Below are positions 1 to 8,153 of a stretch of 64,000 bases of DNA, in pieces (position 1 is the first letter of the stretch; each line of letters starts with the position of its first letter). The stretch comes from CAWKEY01 sp963696315 (lineage in GTDB: Bacteria > Pseudomonadota > Gammaproteobacteria > Methylococcales > Methylomonadaceae), in NCBI GenBank assembly GCA_963696315.1, contig CAVOJU010000034.1:54324-118323 (forward strand), given 5' to 3'. The notes under the pieces are model-generated. The model was not told the origin of the DNA. It searched no databases and saw only the letters and a program-made list of their open reading frames with translations. Made by a program: the position numbers and the translations under genes.

Positions 1-1
1 T

Positions 2-223
2 TTTGGTGAAACTTTCAGAATGCTGTCCTATCAGGACATTAAAACCTCCACCATCCAATCCAGAGCCCTTGCCGGGGTCGCCAATGCCACGTATATTTTT
101 TGCCTGCCGGGCTCGTCCGGCGCCTGCCGCACCGCCTGGGACTTGTTAATTAAAGACCAGCTCGACTACCGTACCCGTCCGTGTAACCTGGTACAACTGA
201 TGCCCAGACTGTTGGAAAAATAA
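2..223 (+). CDS. moaB: MoaB-family molybdenum cofactor protein, C-terminal part
   Basis: This is the last 73 codons of a gene whose start lies outside the window; the reading frame is open from base 2. It contains the family signature LPGSSGACRTAWD followed by LDYRTRPCNL and ends LMPRLLEK, which matches the C-terminus of MoaB. MoaB-type proteins (MogA/MoaB fold) adenylylate molybdopterin, or are paralogues of the enzyme that does, in molybdenum cofactor synthesis in the cytoplasm. The GS-x-GA segment is part of the MPT-binding loop. The stop is one base before the next ATG, so it is probably co-transcribed with the DUF423 gene. Confidence in the family is high; the exact role cannot be tested on a fragment. 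Confidence 0.88.
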   Translation, partial: FGETFRMLSYQDIKTSTIQSRALAGVANATYIFCLPGSSGACRTAWDLLIKDQLDYRTRPCNLVQLMPRLLEK

Positions 224-224
224 T

Positions 225-608
225 ATGCGTTCAAACTTGTTATTGCTGGGCGCCGTCAGCGCCTTTACCGGCGTGGCCATGGGCGCATTTGGCGCACATG
301 CATTAAAGGCCAGTTTAGCGCCGGACATGCTGGATATTTATAAAACGGCGGTCAGCTATCAAATGTGGCATGCCCTGGGACTTATCGGTATTGCCTTCAT
401 ACACCGTCAAGTGCCGGCATCGAAATTCGTCCTGTGGGCGGGCTGGCTCATGTTCGCTGGCATACTCCTGTTTTCGGGCAGCTTATATCTGCTGGCTGTA
501 CTCGATTTTAAATGGTTGGGCATGATTACACCGATAGGCGGCTTGGCATTTTTAAGCGCGTGGTTATTGATCATCCTTTTTGCGGTAAAAAAGCCAGACT
601 TTATTTAA
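225..608 (+). CDS. DUF423 family small integral membrane protein
   Basis: A 127-residue hydrophobic protein with about four predicted membrane segments (around residues 4-24, 45-62, 69-90 and 97-120). The N-terminal pattern GAVSAFTGVAMGAFGAHALK, followed by an early YKTAVSYQMWHALGL stretch, is characteristic of the DUF423 family (E. coli YgdD type). Length is typical. The function of the family is not established. The ATG lies one base after the moaB stop, with a GGAAA ribosome-binding sequence inside the end of moaB, so translation is probably coupled. The next gene, pepN, starts 22 bases downstream on the same strand. Confidence 0.85.
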   Translation: MRSNLLLLGAVSAFTGVAMGAFGAHALKASLAPDMLDIYKTAVSYQMWHALGLIGIAFIHRQVPASKFVLWAGWLMFAGILLFSGSLYLLAVLDFKWLGMITPIGGLAFLSAWLLIILFAVKKPDFI

Positions 609-630
609 CTCTCTACTCTCAATCGACACT

Positions 631-3282
631 ATGCGCGACGCCAATCCTCAAGCAATATTCCTAAAAGATTACACCTGCCCCGAATATCTTATTCACAATG
701 TAGATTTACATTTCACGCTGGATGACGAAAACACCCAAGTTATTTCCAGACTTACCCTAAGCCGCAACCCGGCCAGCCAAACGCGGGAAAAATCCCTGGT
801 CTTGTCCGGTGAAAATCTCAAACTCCTGCGCATTAGTATTGATGTCAGCCATGACTTAAGCGAAGCGCAATACCTGCAAACACAGGATGCATTAATCATC
901 CATGAAGTACCGCAAGAGCAGCATTTTGTGCTGACCATCGAAAATGCCATCAACCCGAAAGCCAACACCGCGCTCGAAGGTCTGTATCTGTCCAAAGGCA
1001 TGTTGTGCACGCAATGCGAGGCGGAGGGCTTCAGAAAAATCACCTATTTTCTCGACCGCCCCGATGTGATGGCCAAATTCACCACCACCCTGGTCGGCGA
1101 TAAAGATCGTTATCCGGTTTTATTATCCAACGGCAACAAGATCGCTCAGGGCGAACTGCCCAATAATCAGCACTGGGTCACCTGGGAAGATCCTTTCAAC
1201 AAACCCTGCTATTTGTTCGCTTTGGTCGCCGGCCAGCTGGAATGTGTCGAAGGCAGCTTTATCACACAATCCGGCCGCGACATCAGCTTGCAGATTTTTG
1301 TTGAAGCACAGGACCTGGATAAATGCGGCCACGCCCTGCAATCGCTGAAAAACGCCATGCGCTGGGATGAACAGGTCTACGGCCGGGAATACGATCTGGA
1401 TTTGTACATGATCGTCGCGGTCAGCCACTTCAACATGGGCGCCATGGAAAACAAGGGCCTTAACGTTTTCAATACCAAATTTGTGCTGGCACGCCCGGAT
1501 ACGGCGACCGATTCGGATTATGAGCATATTGAAGGCGTCATCGGCCATGAATATTTCCACAACTGGACCGGCAATCGCATCACTTGTAGAGACTGGTTCC
1601 AGCTGAGTTTGAAAGAAGGCTTTACGGTATTTCGCGATCAGGAGTTTACCGGCGACCGCACCTCCAAAGCCGTCAAGCGCATCGAAGATGTCAACATGCT
1701 GCGTACACGCCAGTTTGCCGAGGACGCCGGCCCTTTAGCGCACCCCATCCGTCCTGATTCGTATATCGAAATCAACAACTTTTATACCTTGACCGTGTAT
1801 GAAAAAGGCGCTGAAGTCGTGCGCATGATCCATACATTGCTGGGCGCCGAAGGCTTCCGCAAAGGCTGTGACCTGTATTTTGAGCGCCATGATGGCCAGG
1901 CAGTGACCTGCGATGATTTCGTTAATGCCATGGAAGCCGCTAACGGGATTGATTTGACCCAGTTCCGGCGCTGGTATAGCCAGGCCGGAACGCCGGTATT
2001 AACGGTCCGTCAGCACTATGAGCCGGCGGCGCAAACCCTGACCTTAACCCTGCGCCAAAGCTGCACGCCGACGCCAGAGCAAGCTGTTAAAGAAGCGCTG
2101 CACATTCCCGTTAAAGCCGGACTGCTCTATCAAGACGGCACTACCGCGCGCTGCAAACTGCAAGGCAGCGATCAGGCCGACGACGAAATTCTTCTGCAAC
2201 TCACTCAGGCAGAGCAATCCTTTACTTTTGAGTCCTTGCCTGAACAGCCTGTGGTTTCCATTTTAAGAGGCTTTTCGGCGCCGGTTAAGCTGGTCATGGA
2301 GCGCAGCCTCGAAGAGCTGGCCTTTTTGTTGGGCCATGACAGCGACACGTTTAATCGCTGGGATGCCGGGCAACAATTGGCCACGCAGGTCATTATGGAT
2401 TTGATTGAAGCTATCCAGCGCGGCGGTGAACTGCATCTGAGCCCGGTTATGGTCGCCGCCTTCAAACAGGTGCTGGAGCAACCCTGGGAAGACCTGTCGT
2501 ATTTCTCCTTGTTATTGAACCTGCCTTCGGAAACCTATCTGGCCGAACAAATGCAGGTGGTCGATGTGGATGCCATCCATCAAGCCCGCGAATTTGTAAA
2601 AACGACCTTGGCGCAACAATTACAAACCCAGTTCAAAGCCTTGTATCTGGCTAATCATCGTGACGAATCCGGCCGCTTCGATGCCGGCGCCATAGGCCGC
2701 AGACGCATCAAAAACACCTGTTTAGCTTACTTGAGCAAACTGGGCGATGCCGACATGCAGAACTGGGCCGTGCGGCAATTCCAGGACGCTAACAACATGA
2801 CCGACCAAATAGCGGCCTTAACACAAATCGTCAATACGCCGCACCCCGCCAGACAGCAGGCCGTAAGCGATTTTTACCGGCAATGGCAGCAGGAAGCGCT
2901 GGTCATTGACAAATGGTTTGCGCTGCAGGCCTCCAGCCCGATGCCCGACACTTTTGCTACCGTTCAGGCACTTATGAAGCATCCAGGCTTTGATTTGAAA
3001 AATCCAAACCGGGTCAGAGCCTTGATCGGCGCTTTCAGCCAGGCCAACCCGCTGCATTTTCATGCGGCCAGCGGCCAGGGCTACCGGTTTCTTGCCGACC
3101 AGATTATCGCCCTGAACCGCTTGAATCCGCAGGTCGCCTCGCGCATGTTAAGCGCATTGACGCAATGGCGGCGCTACGATCACGACAGACAGGCCCTGAT
3201 GAGAAGGCAACTGGAACGGATTATGAACACCGAGGCAATTTCCCTAGATGTCTACGAAGTCGCCAGTAAAAGTCTGGCATGA
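631..3282 (+). CDS. pepN: aminopeptidase N (M1 zinc metallopeptidase)
   Basis: An 883-residue protein, close to the 870 of E. coli PepN. It removes N-terminal amino acids from peptides in the cytoplasm. The M1 exopeptidase motif GAMEN is at about residues 270-274. The zinc motif HEYFHNW (HExxH) is at about 306-310, and the third zinc ligand Glu lies 19 residues on in LKEGFTVFRD. The C-terminal half is the long alpha-helical domain typical of PepN rather than of eukaryotic-type aminopeptidases. No signal peptide is seen. The frame is intact over 2.65 kb, which is notable in this window. It follows the DUF423 gene on the same strand and is followed by a palindromic REP pair, so it probably ends the transcription unit. 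Confidence 0.96.
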   Translation: MRDANPQAIFLKDYTCPEYLIHNVDLHFTLDDENTQVISRLTLSRNPASQTREKSLVLSGENLKLLRISIDVSHDLSEAQYLQTQDALIIHEVPQEQHFVLTIENAINPKANTALEGLYLSKGMLCTQCEAEGFRKITYFLDRPDVMAKFTTTLVGDKDRYPVLLSNGNKIAQGELPNNQHWVTWEDPFNKPCYLFALVAGQLECVEGSFITQSGRDISLQIFVEAQDLDKCGHALQSLKNAMRWDEQVYGREYDLDLYMIVAVSHFNMGAMENKGLNVFNTKFVLARPDTATDSDYEHIEGVIGHEYFHNWTGNRITCRDWFQLSLKEGFTVFRDQEFTGDRTSKAVKRIEDVNMLRTRQFAEDAGPLAHPIRPDSYIEINNFYTLTVYEKGAEVVRMIHTLLGAEGFRKGCDLYFERHDGQAVTCDDFVNAMEAANGIDLTQFRRWYSQAGTPVLTVRQHYEPAAQTLTLTLRQSCTPTPEQAVKEALHIPVKAGLLYQDGTTARCKLQGSDQADDEILLQLTQAEQSFTFESLPEQPVVSILRGFSAPVKLVMERSLEELAFLLGHDSDTFNRWDAGQQLATQVIMDLIEAIQRGGELHLSPVMVAAFKQVLEQPWEDLSYFSLLLNLPSETYLAEQMQVVDVDAIHQAREFVKTTLAQQLQTQFKALYLANHRDESGRFDAGAIGRRRIKNTCLAYLSKLGDADMQNWAVRQFQDANNMTDQIAALTQIVNTPHPARQQAVSDFYRQWQQEALVIDKWFALQASSPMPDTFATVQALMKHPGFDLKNPNRVRALIGAFSQANPLHFHAASGQGYRFLADQIIALNRLNPQVASRMLSALTQWRRYDHDRQALMRRQLERIMNTEAISLDVYEVASKSLA

Positions 3283-3334
3283 AAAACGGCGCCCCTACAC
3301 TGCAGTGTTTTTTGGCGGTTGGCGGTTGTTGGTT

Positions 3335-3414
3335 GTAGCCCGGATGAAGCGTAGCGTAATCCGGGTTTGGGTGCCTCGTTTTTCCCGTATTACGCTACGC
3401 TCCATACGGGCTAC
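3335..3414. repeat. REP-like inverted repeat pair
   Basis: Two arms of about 31 bases face each other. The left arm (3335-3365) starts gtagcccggatgaagcgtag, and the right arm (3384-3414) is close to its reverse complement, ending tccatacgggctac. An 18-base spacer separates them. This kind of GTAGCCCGGAT...AATCCGGG palindrome occurs as dispersed REP/BIME-like units in many proteobacterial genomes. It sits in the convergent gap between pepN and the NuoM-like gene, a usual REP location where it can act as a bidirectional 3' stem. Confidence 0.8.
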
Positions 3415-3457
3415 CCTGCTGTCGCCATGGTATTGCACCAGTGAATCCCCATCAAAA

Positions 3458-5002
3458 TCAAGGCTGCACATCCAATTGGGTCAACTCCCGCTCTTGCAGC
3501 ACTGGCTGATCGAATAAGCGGGCGAGCCACAGCTCGGTTGCTGCCTGATTGGTTTTCAATACGCTATTTGGCAAAAAGCCCCACAGTAAAATTAAAAAAG
3601 CGGGAATACACAGCAAAGCCAGTTCGCGCGGACGTAAGTCTTGAAGCTTATGAACGCGGGCCTGAGTAATGGGGCCAAAAAATGCCTGGCGGGTAAAGGA
3701 CAGCATGTACGCCGCGCACAGCACCGCGCCGGCCAAAGCAGTAATGCCCAGACTCGGGTGCGCAGTCAGTGCGCCGAAAACCAGCATTAATTCTGCCGGA
3801 AAACCACTGGTGCCGGGTACGGCCATGCTCGCGAAGGCAAATAAAAAATAAAAACAGGTCAGCCGCGGCATCACTTTGGCCAGTCCGCCCAGATGCACGG
3901 TTTCGGTACTGCCGAGCCGGTGCTGGATCATTCCTGCCACCAGCATCAGGCTCGCCGCAACCAGGGTGAAATTTAGCAATTGAAAAACCGCGCCCTGAAT
4001 GCCCAGTGTGTTTAAAGATGCTATGCCGACAATCACCAATCCGACATGGCTGATACTGGCATAGGCCAGCAAACGGCGCAGATTGGTTTGTTGCAGCGCA
4101 ATCAGTGCGCCATAAATCAGCGTAACAGCGCCAAAAATGCCCAGCACCCAACTGTATTCTACCGCGGCGGAAGGCGCCAGGGGCATGGCAAAGCGCAATA
4201 TGCCAAAGGCGCCGAGCTTTAAGCCGATTAGCAGAGCGGTCAATTGGCTTGGGCCTTCCATGGCGGCAGTGGGCAGCCAGGTATGAAACGGCGCCAAAGG
4301 CGTTTTCACGGCAAAGCCGAGCAGCAGCAGGAAAAAAATCAGCTTTTGCAGATGCTCTGGCGCGGGGGTTTGCAGCAAAAGCGGATAACTGAACGCCAGG
4401 TCTTGCGGAATGCCGCCGCCCACCTGGCTCGCGTAATTAAACGCCAGCAGCACTATCGCAAAAAATAAAGGCACACTGCCAAACAGCATAAACAGTGTAT
4501 ATTTGAGTGCAGCGCCCCGGCGTTCAGGCCCTATGCCCCATAAGCCAATCAGGAAAAATATCGGCGGCAAGGTCAGTTCCCAAAACAAATAGAACAGCAT
4601 CATGTCCAGGGCTGTAAAAATACCGATGCTAACGCTTTCCAGCATCAATAACAGCGCGAAATGCAGGCGCTTAAGATGTTGCACCGAATTCCATGAAGCC
4701 AGGATGGCAATCAGTGTCAACAGCGCAGACATCGGCAAAAATAACACTGAAATGCCATCAATACCGAGCAGATATTCAATATTTAAATTCGCTATCCAGG
4801 CATGGCGCTCGGTCAATTGAAAACCGCCATCAGCGGCATTAAACAGCTTCAGTACCACCAGACTTGCCAATAGCTCCAGCACGGCAAAGGCAAAAGCGAT
4901 CTTTTTTGCCGAATTATCGTTGCCGCTGACGGCGGTTGCAAAAGCCCCCGCCAGCGGCAACAAAATAAGCAGGCTTAATATCGGAAAACTCGCTGCACTC
5001 AT
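3458..5002 (-). CDS. NuoM-like antiporter subunit (last gene of dab-like operon)
   Basis: A 514-residue polytopic membrane protein of the proton-conducting-membrane-transporter family (PF00361), closest in layout to complex I subunit NuoM. The key charged residues are kept: the TM5 glutamate in FYLFWELTLPPIFFLIG, and the TM7 lysine in GFAVKTPLAPFHTWLPTA followed by the acidic loop AAMEGPS. It carries no NADH, flavin or iron-sulfur module. Its ATG (5000-5002) follows directly on the stop of the preceding NuoM-like gene, with GAAGG upstream, so the two are translated together. By context it belongs to a DabA/DabB complex rather than to respiratory complex I, because no other nuo genes are present. 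It is the last gene of the operon and converges on pepN. Confidence 0.85.
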   Translation of the reverse strand: MSAASFPILSLLILLPLAGAFATAVSGNDNSAKKIAFAFAVLELLASLVVLKLFNAADGGFQLTERHAWIANLNIEYLLGIDGISVLFLPMSALLTLIAILASWNSVQHLKRLHFALLLMLESVSIGIFTALDMMLFYLFWELTLPPIFFLIGLWGIGPERRGAALKYTLFMLFGSVPLFFAIVLLAFNYASQVGGGIPQDLAFSYPLLLQTPAPEHLQKLIFFLLLLGFAVKTPLAPFHTWLPTAAMEGPSQLTALLIGLKLGAFGILRFAMPLAPSAAVEYSWVLGIFGAVTLIYGALIALQQTNLRRLLAYASISHVGLVIVGIASLNTLGIQGAVFQLLNFTLVAASLMLVAGMIQHRLGSTETVHLGGLAKVMPRLTCFYFLFAFASMAVPGTSGFPAELMLVFGALTAHPSLGITALAGAVLCAAYMLSFTRQAFFGPITQARVHKLQDLRPRELALLCIPAFLILLWGFLPNSVLKTNQAATELWLARLFDQPVLQERELTQLDVQP

Positions 5003-6583
5003 TTAAATGCCTTCTGCATCGCGATTGCTGTCATCGCCGGGTTCGGTCAAAATTTCCTCAGCCGGCTGATCGCCATGAATGGGGTAATAATGGCTCATGG
5101 CGGCGGTTTCCTTTTCGATAAAGTTCAGCAGGGGCGTAGTATCGAAGCCGGTACCGATCAACAGGGCGCTAATCGTTATGGCAATGATGCGTTCCTTGCC
5201 GACCGGATGATGAATACTGCTGTAGGGCTGCACGGCACGTTTGGAATTGGCCATAAACATGCGTTGAAAAGCCCACAGCAGAAAAGCCGCGGCGAGTACG
5301 TTGCCAACCAAAATGGCAATGGCAATCAGCCAGCCCTCTTCCGCTATCGCGCCTTCAATGAGCAAATGCGCGGCATCGAATCCGGGCGTTCCGGGCATGA
5401 CCATGGTACTCAGCGCCGAAACCAGAAACAGCAGCGCAATCGTGGCATTGGTATCAAACAAATTGCCCAGTCTTGGGATGAACGCGGTCCGGGTTCGTTC
5501 GTAAATCAGACCGACACTAAACAGCATGCCGGCAGTGGCCAGGCCATAAACCAGTGACAGCAGCAAGCTGCCTTCCAGGCCGCGCACATTAAAGCAGAAC
5601 AGGCCAATCACCAGCATACCGGTGTGGCTGATAACGGCAAAAGCCAGCAAGCGGCGGATATTTATCTGCATGAGCGCCAGCAAGGCACCGTAAAAAATAC
5701 TGATCAAACCCAGGGTCAGCACAAATGTCGCCCAATCCTCGGCAACGCCCGGCACTATCGGCAAAATAAAACGCATGACCGCATAAATGCCCAGTTTTAA
5801 ACCCACCAGAAAAATCCCGGCACTGGCAACCGTGCCCTGTTCCGCCAGCACCGGCAGCCAGCCGTGAAAAGGAAACAGCGGCATGCGAATGGCAAAGCCA
5901 TAAAACAGCAAAATAAAAATCAAAATTTCATCGTGTAAATAGGCTTTGTTTTCTTTTAAGGTCAGCCAGTCGAACGTCAGCGGATGACTCGCATCGATCA
6001 ATCCAAACCCTAATAATAGAAAACCGGCCAGGGTCATCACTAAACCGCTGCCCCAATATTGCAGCAGGCGCGCGCTCAGCCAGCGCCTTTGTTGGCCGGT
6101 GCCGGCATGAATGGTTAATAAAATCACCGGCACTAATTCCAGAACACTCCACAGCCAGAACTGCATAGCGTTCAAGGCAGAAAACGCGCCAATCAAAACG
6201 GCTTCATAAGCCAACAGACAGGCAAAAAATTTCGGATCTTTCGCGTGCCGGGTAATTAAGGCATAAACCAAAGCCAGCATCGCCAATACGGCCGTGAGTG
6301 GGATAAACAGCACATTGATGCCATCAACGCCAACCACATAACTGAGGCCAAGAATCTTAACCTGTTCAAGCAACTGAATGCCGTTTTTATGTACATCAAA
6401 AACTGACAGCATATAAAAACTTAATGCTACATTCAGCAGCGCTCCCAAAAAGGCAAGACCCGCCGCCGCAGCCGTTGAGCGCGAAAACAAGATGGCCGCC
6501 ATGGCCAGCAGCGGCACCAGTGTCAGGGCTGACAGCACGGGCAGCACAGCCGATTCCGGCCAAAAAGCAACAGGGATTTCCAT
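5003..6583 (-). CDS. NuoM-like antiporter subunit, divergent, Arg in the TM7 Lys position
   Basis: A 526-residue polytopic PF00361-family protein. I place the start at the ATG ending at 6583 because GAGG lies five bases upstream; a longer reading from a TTG at 6601 would add six residues. The TM5 acidic residue is present (WLWSVLELVPV). The TM7 lysine expected for proton transfer reads arginine (YGFAIRMPLFPFHGWLP, about residue 232). It ends in a polar tail of about 70 residues (from about 455) that NuoM lacks, rich in Glu, Asp and Pro. The start lies just inside the region after the dabB stop (6591-6593), consistent with one transcript. The altered residue suggests a channel that has diverged in function, perhaps a structural or regulatory subunit. 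That is inference. Confidence 0.8.
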   Translation of the reverse strand: MEIPVAFWPESAVLPVLSALTLVPLLAMAAILFSRSTAAAAGLAFLGALLNVALSFYMLSVFDVHKNGIQLLEQVKILGLSYVVGVDGINVLFIPLTAVLAMLALVYALITRHAKDPKFFACLLAYEAVLIGAFSALNAMQFWLWSVLELVPVILLTIHAGTGQQRRWLSARLLQYWGSGLVMTLAGFLLLGFGLIDASHPLTFDWLTLKENKAYLHDEILIFILLFYGFAIRMPLFPFHGWLPVLAEQGTVASAGIFLVGLKLGIYAVMRFILPIVPGVAEDWATFVLTLGLISIFYGALLALMQINIRRLLAFAVISHTGMLVIGLFCFNVRGLEGSLLLSLVYGLATAGMLFSVGLIYERTRTAFIPRLGNLFDTNATIALLFLVSALSTMVMPGTPGFDAAHLLIEGAIAEEGWLIAIAILVGNVLAAAFLLWAFQRMFMANSKRAVQPYSSIHHPVGKERIIAITISALLIGTGFDTTPLLNFIEKETAAMSHYYPIHGDQPAEEILTEPGDDSNRDAEGI

Positions 6584-6590
6584 CAGGGCC

Positions 6591-8153
6591 TCAAAATGCA
6601 ATGAGCAAGGTTATAAATACAAACAACGCCAGATAACGAGGCCTGAACAGCACTTGTTCGATTTTATTGGCAGCATGGCCCAGTTTACGGCCTATAAAAA
6701 TCGAGTCCTTGCCGACCCCACCCAACACCACGCGGTCTTCAAACCAGTGCAGGATGGCTGCTGTCCACTGCGTGAGCTTGCCCGCCAGGCCGCTGCCGCG
6801 GGCAAAACTATCGGCATCGTTATCGAGCAGGGCGCCAATTTTTTGTTCTTCCCTTTGCGCCAGTGAGGCAATCGCGCGCATGGCCGGGGCTGGCGCGCCC
6901 AGCGTACAATCAACAACATGCGCATCAAAATAGTTCATATCGCTGGCTAACCTGCGTACCGGTCTGACCAGAGCCCAGTCGGTCATCGGATCCAGCCAGA
7001 AGCGCTGTACCGAAGCCGCGTAAAGCCAGCGCAGCCGGGCAATGGCGGGCGCAACCGGCTTGATCGGGTTGCCATGGACATGATGCATAAGCGAGGGCGC
7101 GCTCAACACCAGATAACCGCGCACCACGGCATGTGCGCAAAGATGCCAGCCAGCCAGCTGCCAAAGCCCGAAACCGCATTCCAGAAACATTAACCCCAGT
7201 TGCCCGGAGGCGGCAAAAACCAGCGAACTCTTGACATCGGTCTGCGTCAGACCGGCGACAAAGCCATACACGGCGGTCAGCACACCGGCGACGGCAAGCA
7301 CAATCATGGCCAGCGGCGACTGCTCGAAAATTGGCTGCAAGCGTATGACCAGGTATACGCCGGCATGCACCATCAGCGCACCGTAAAACACCGCACTGGA
7401 CGGCGTCGGCCCTTCCATGGCGCGCGCCAGCCAGGGTGCAAAAGGAATCTGTGCGGATTTGGCAAACGCGGCCACAGCGAAACAAAGCGCAATGGACGTT
7501 GCCTGTCCGCTGGTTAATTGCGCCGACGGCGAGGTCAATGCGGCCCAGTTAACACTGCCGGCCCAGACATAACTCAGGCCTATGCCCAAAATAAAAGCCG
7601 CATCGCCAATGCGGTTAGTCACAAACACGCGCGTGGCATTGCTGGCGGCGACCGGGCGGTCATAGGCAAAGGCGATCAACAGATAAGAACACAATCCTGC
7701 GATTTCCCAGCCGATGAACGTGCCCACCGCGTTGCCGGACAGCACCAGCAACAGCATCGCCGCAGCAAACAGATTGAGAATAAAAAAGAACCGGTGGAAG
7801 CCCGGTTCTCTGTGCATGTAGTTGATCGAAAACCGGGTGATGATCAGCAACAACAGGGCAAACAACGCCGCCAGCACGACACTAAAACCTGAGCTGATAA
7901 AATTCACCCGGATATTCAGCGTATCGCTACCCAGCCATTGCCCGGCACTGAAGGCGCCGGTGTTTTTGCCCAGTGCGTCCGCAGCCAGCAACATCAAGGC
8001 CTGCATGCAGGACAAGGTAATGCTCCACGTGGCGATCTCCGCTGTGCTGGTTTCACTGGCTTCGCCATCCAGCCAGCCAAATAAACCACCGGCGCCGATA
8101 AGCGCAGCGGCCGTCAGCGGAAACAAGGGAATGAATAGAACTAATGCATCCAT
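6591..8153 (-). CDS. dabB: NuoL/ND5-like membrane subunit, DabB-type
   Basis: A 520-residue PF00361/PF00662-type protein. Motifs kept from NuoL are the TM5 glutamate (FIGWEIAGLCSYLLI) and the TM7 lysine with its following motif (FAKSAQIPFAPWLARAMEGPTPSSA). The C-terminal 150 residues are amphipathic and end in a single hydrophobic helix, as in NuoL-like proteins. DabB proteins pair with DUF2309 DabA proteins to form energy-coupled inorganic-carbon pumps, as known from Halothiobacillus and related systems. The ATG overlaps the dabA stop by one base (TAATG), the usual dabA-dabB coupling in reverse order. The next gene starts about 8 bases past its stop. That it is DabB rests on the neighbour; the protein alone could be any NuoL-like antiporter. 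Confidence 0.82.
   Translation of the reverse strand: MDALVLFIPLFPLTAAALIGAGGLFGWLDGEASETSTAEIATWSITLSCMQALMLLAADALGKNTGAFSAGQWLGSDTLNIRVNFISSGFSVVLAALFALLLLIITRFSINYMHREPGFHRFFFILNLFAAAMLLLVLSGNAVGTFIGWEIAGLCSYLLIAFAYDRPVAASNATRVFVTNRIGDAAFILGIGLSYVWAGSVNWAALTSPSAQLTSGQATSIALCFAVAAFAKSAQIPFAPWLARAMEGPTPSSAVFYGALMVHAGVYLVIRLQPIFEQSPLAMIVLAVAGVLTAVYGFVAGLTQTDVKSSLVFAASGQLGLMFLECGFGLWQLAGWHLCAHAVVRGYLVLSAPSLMHHVHGNPIKPVAPAIARLRWLYAASVQRFWLDPMTDWALVRPVRRLASDMNYFDAHVVDCTLGAPAPAMRAIASLAQREEQKIGALLDNDADSFARGSGLAGKLTQWTAAILHWFEDRVVLGGVGKDSIFIGRKLGHAANKIEQVLFRPRYLALFVFITLLIAF

Noticed and set aside
3248..3517. 89-codon frame spanning the pepN end and the REP pair
   Set aside because: It only translates the repeat and overlaps two genes.
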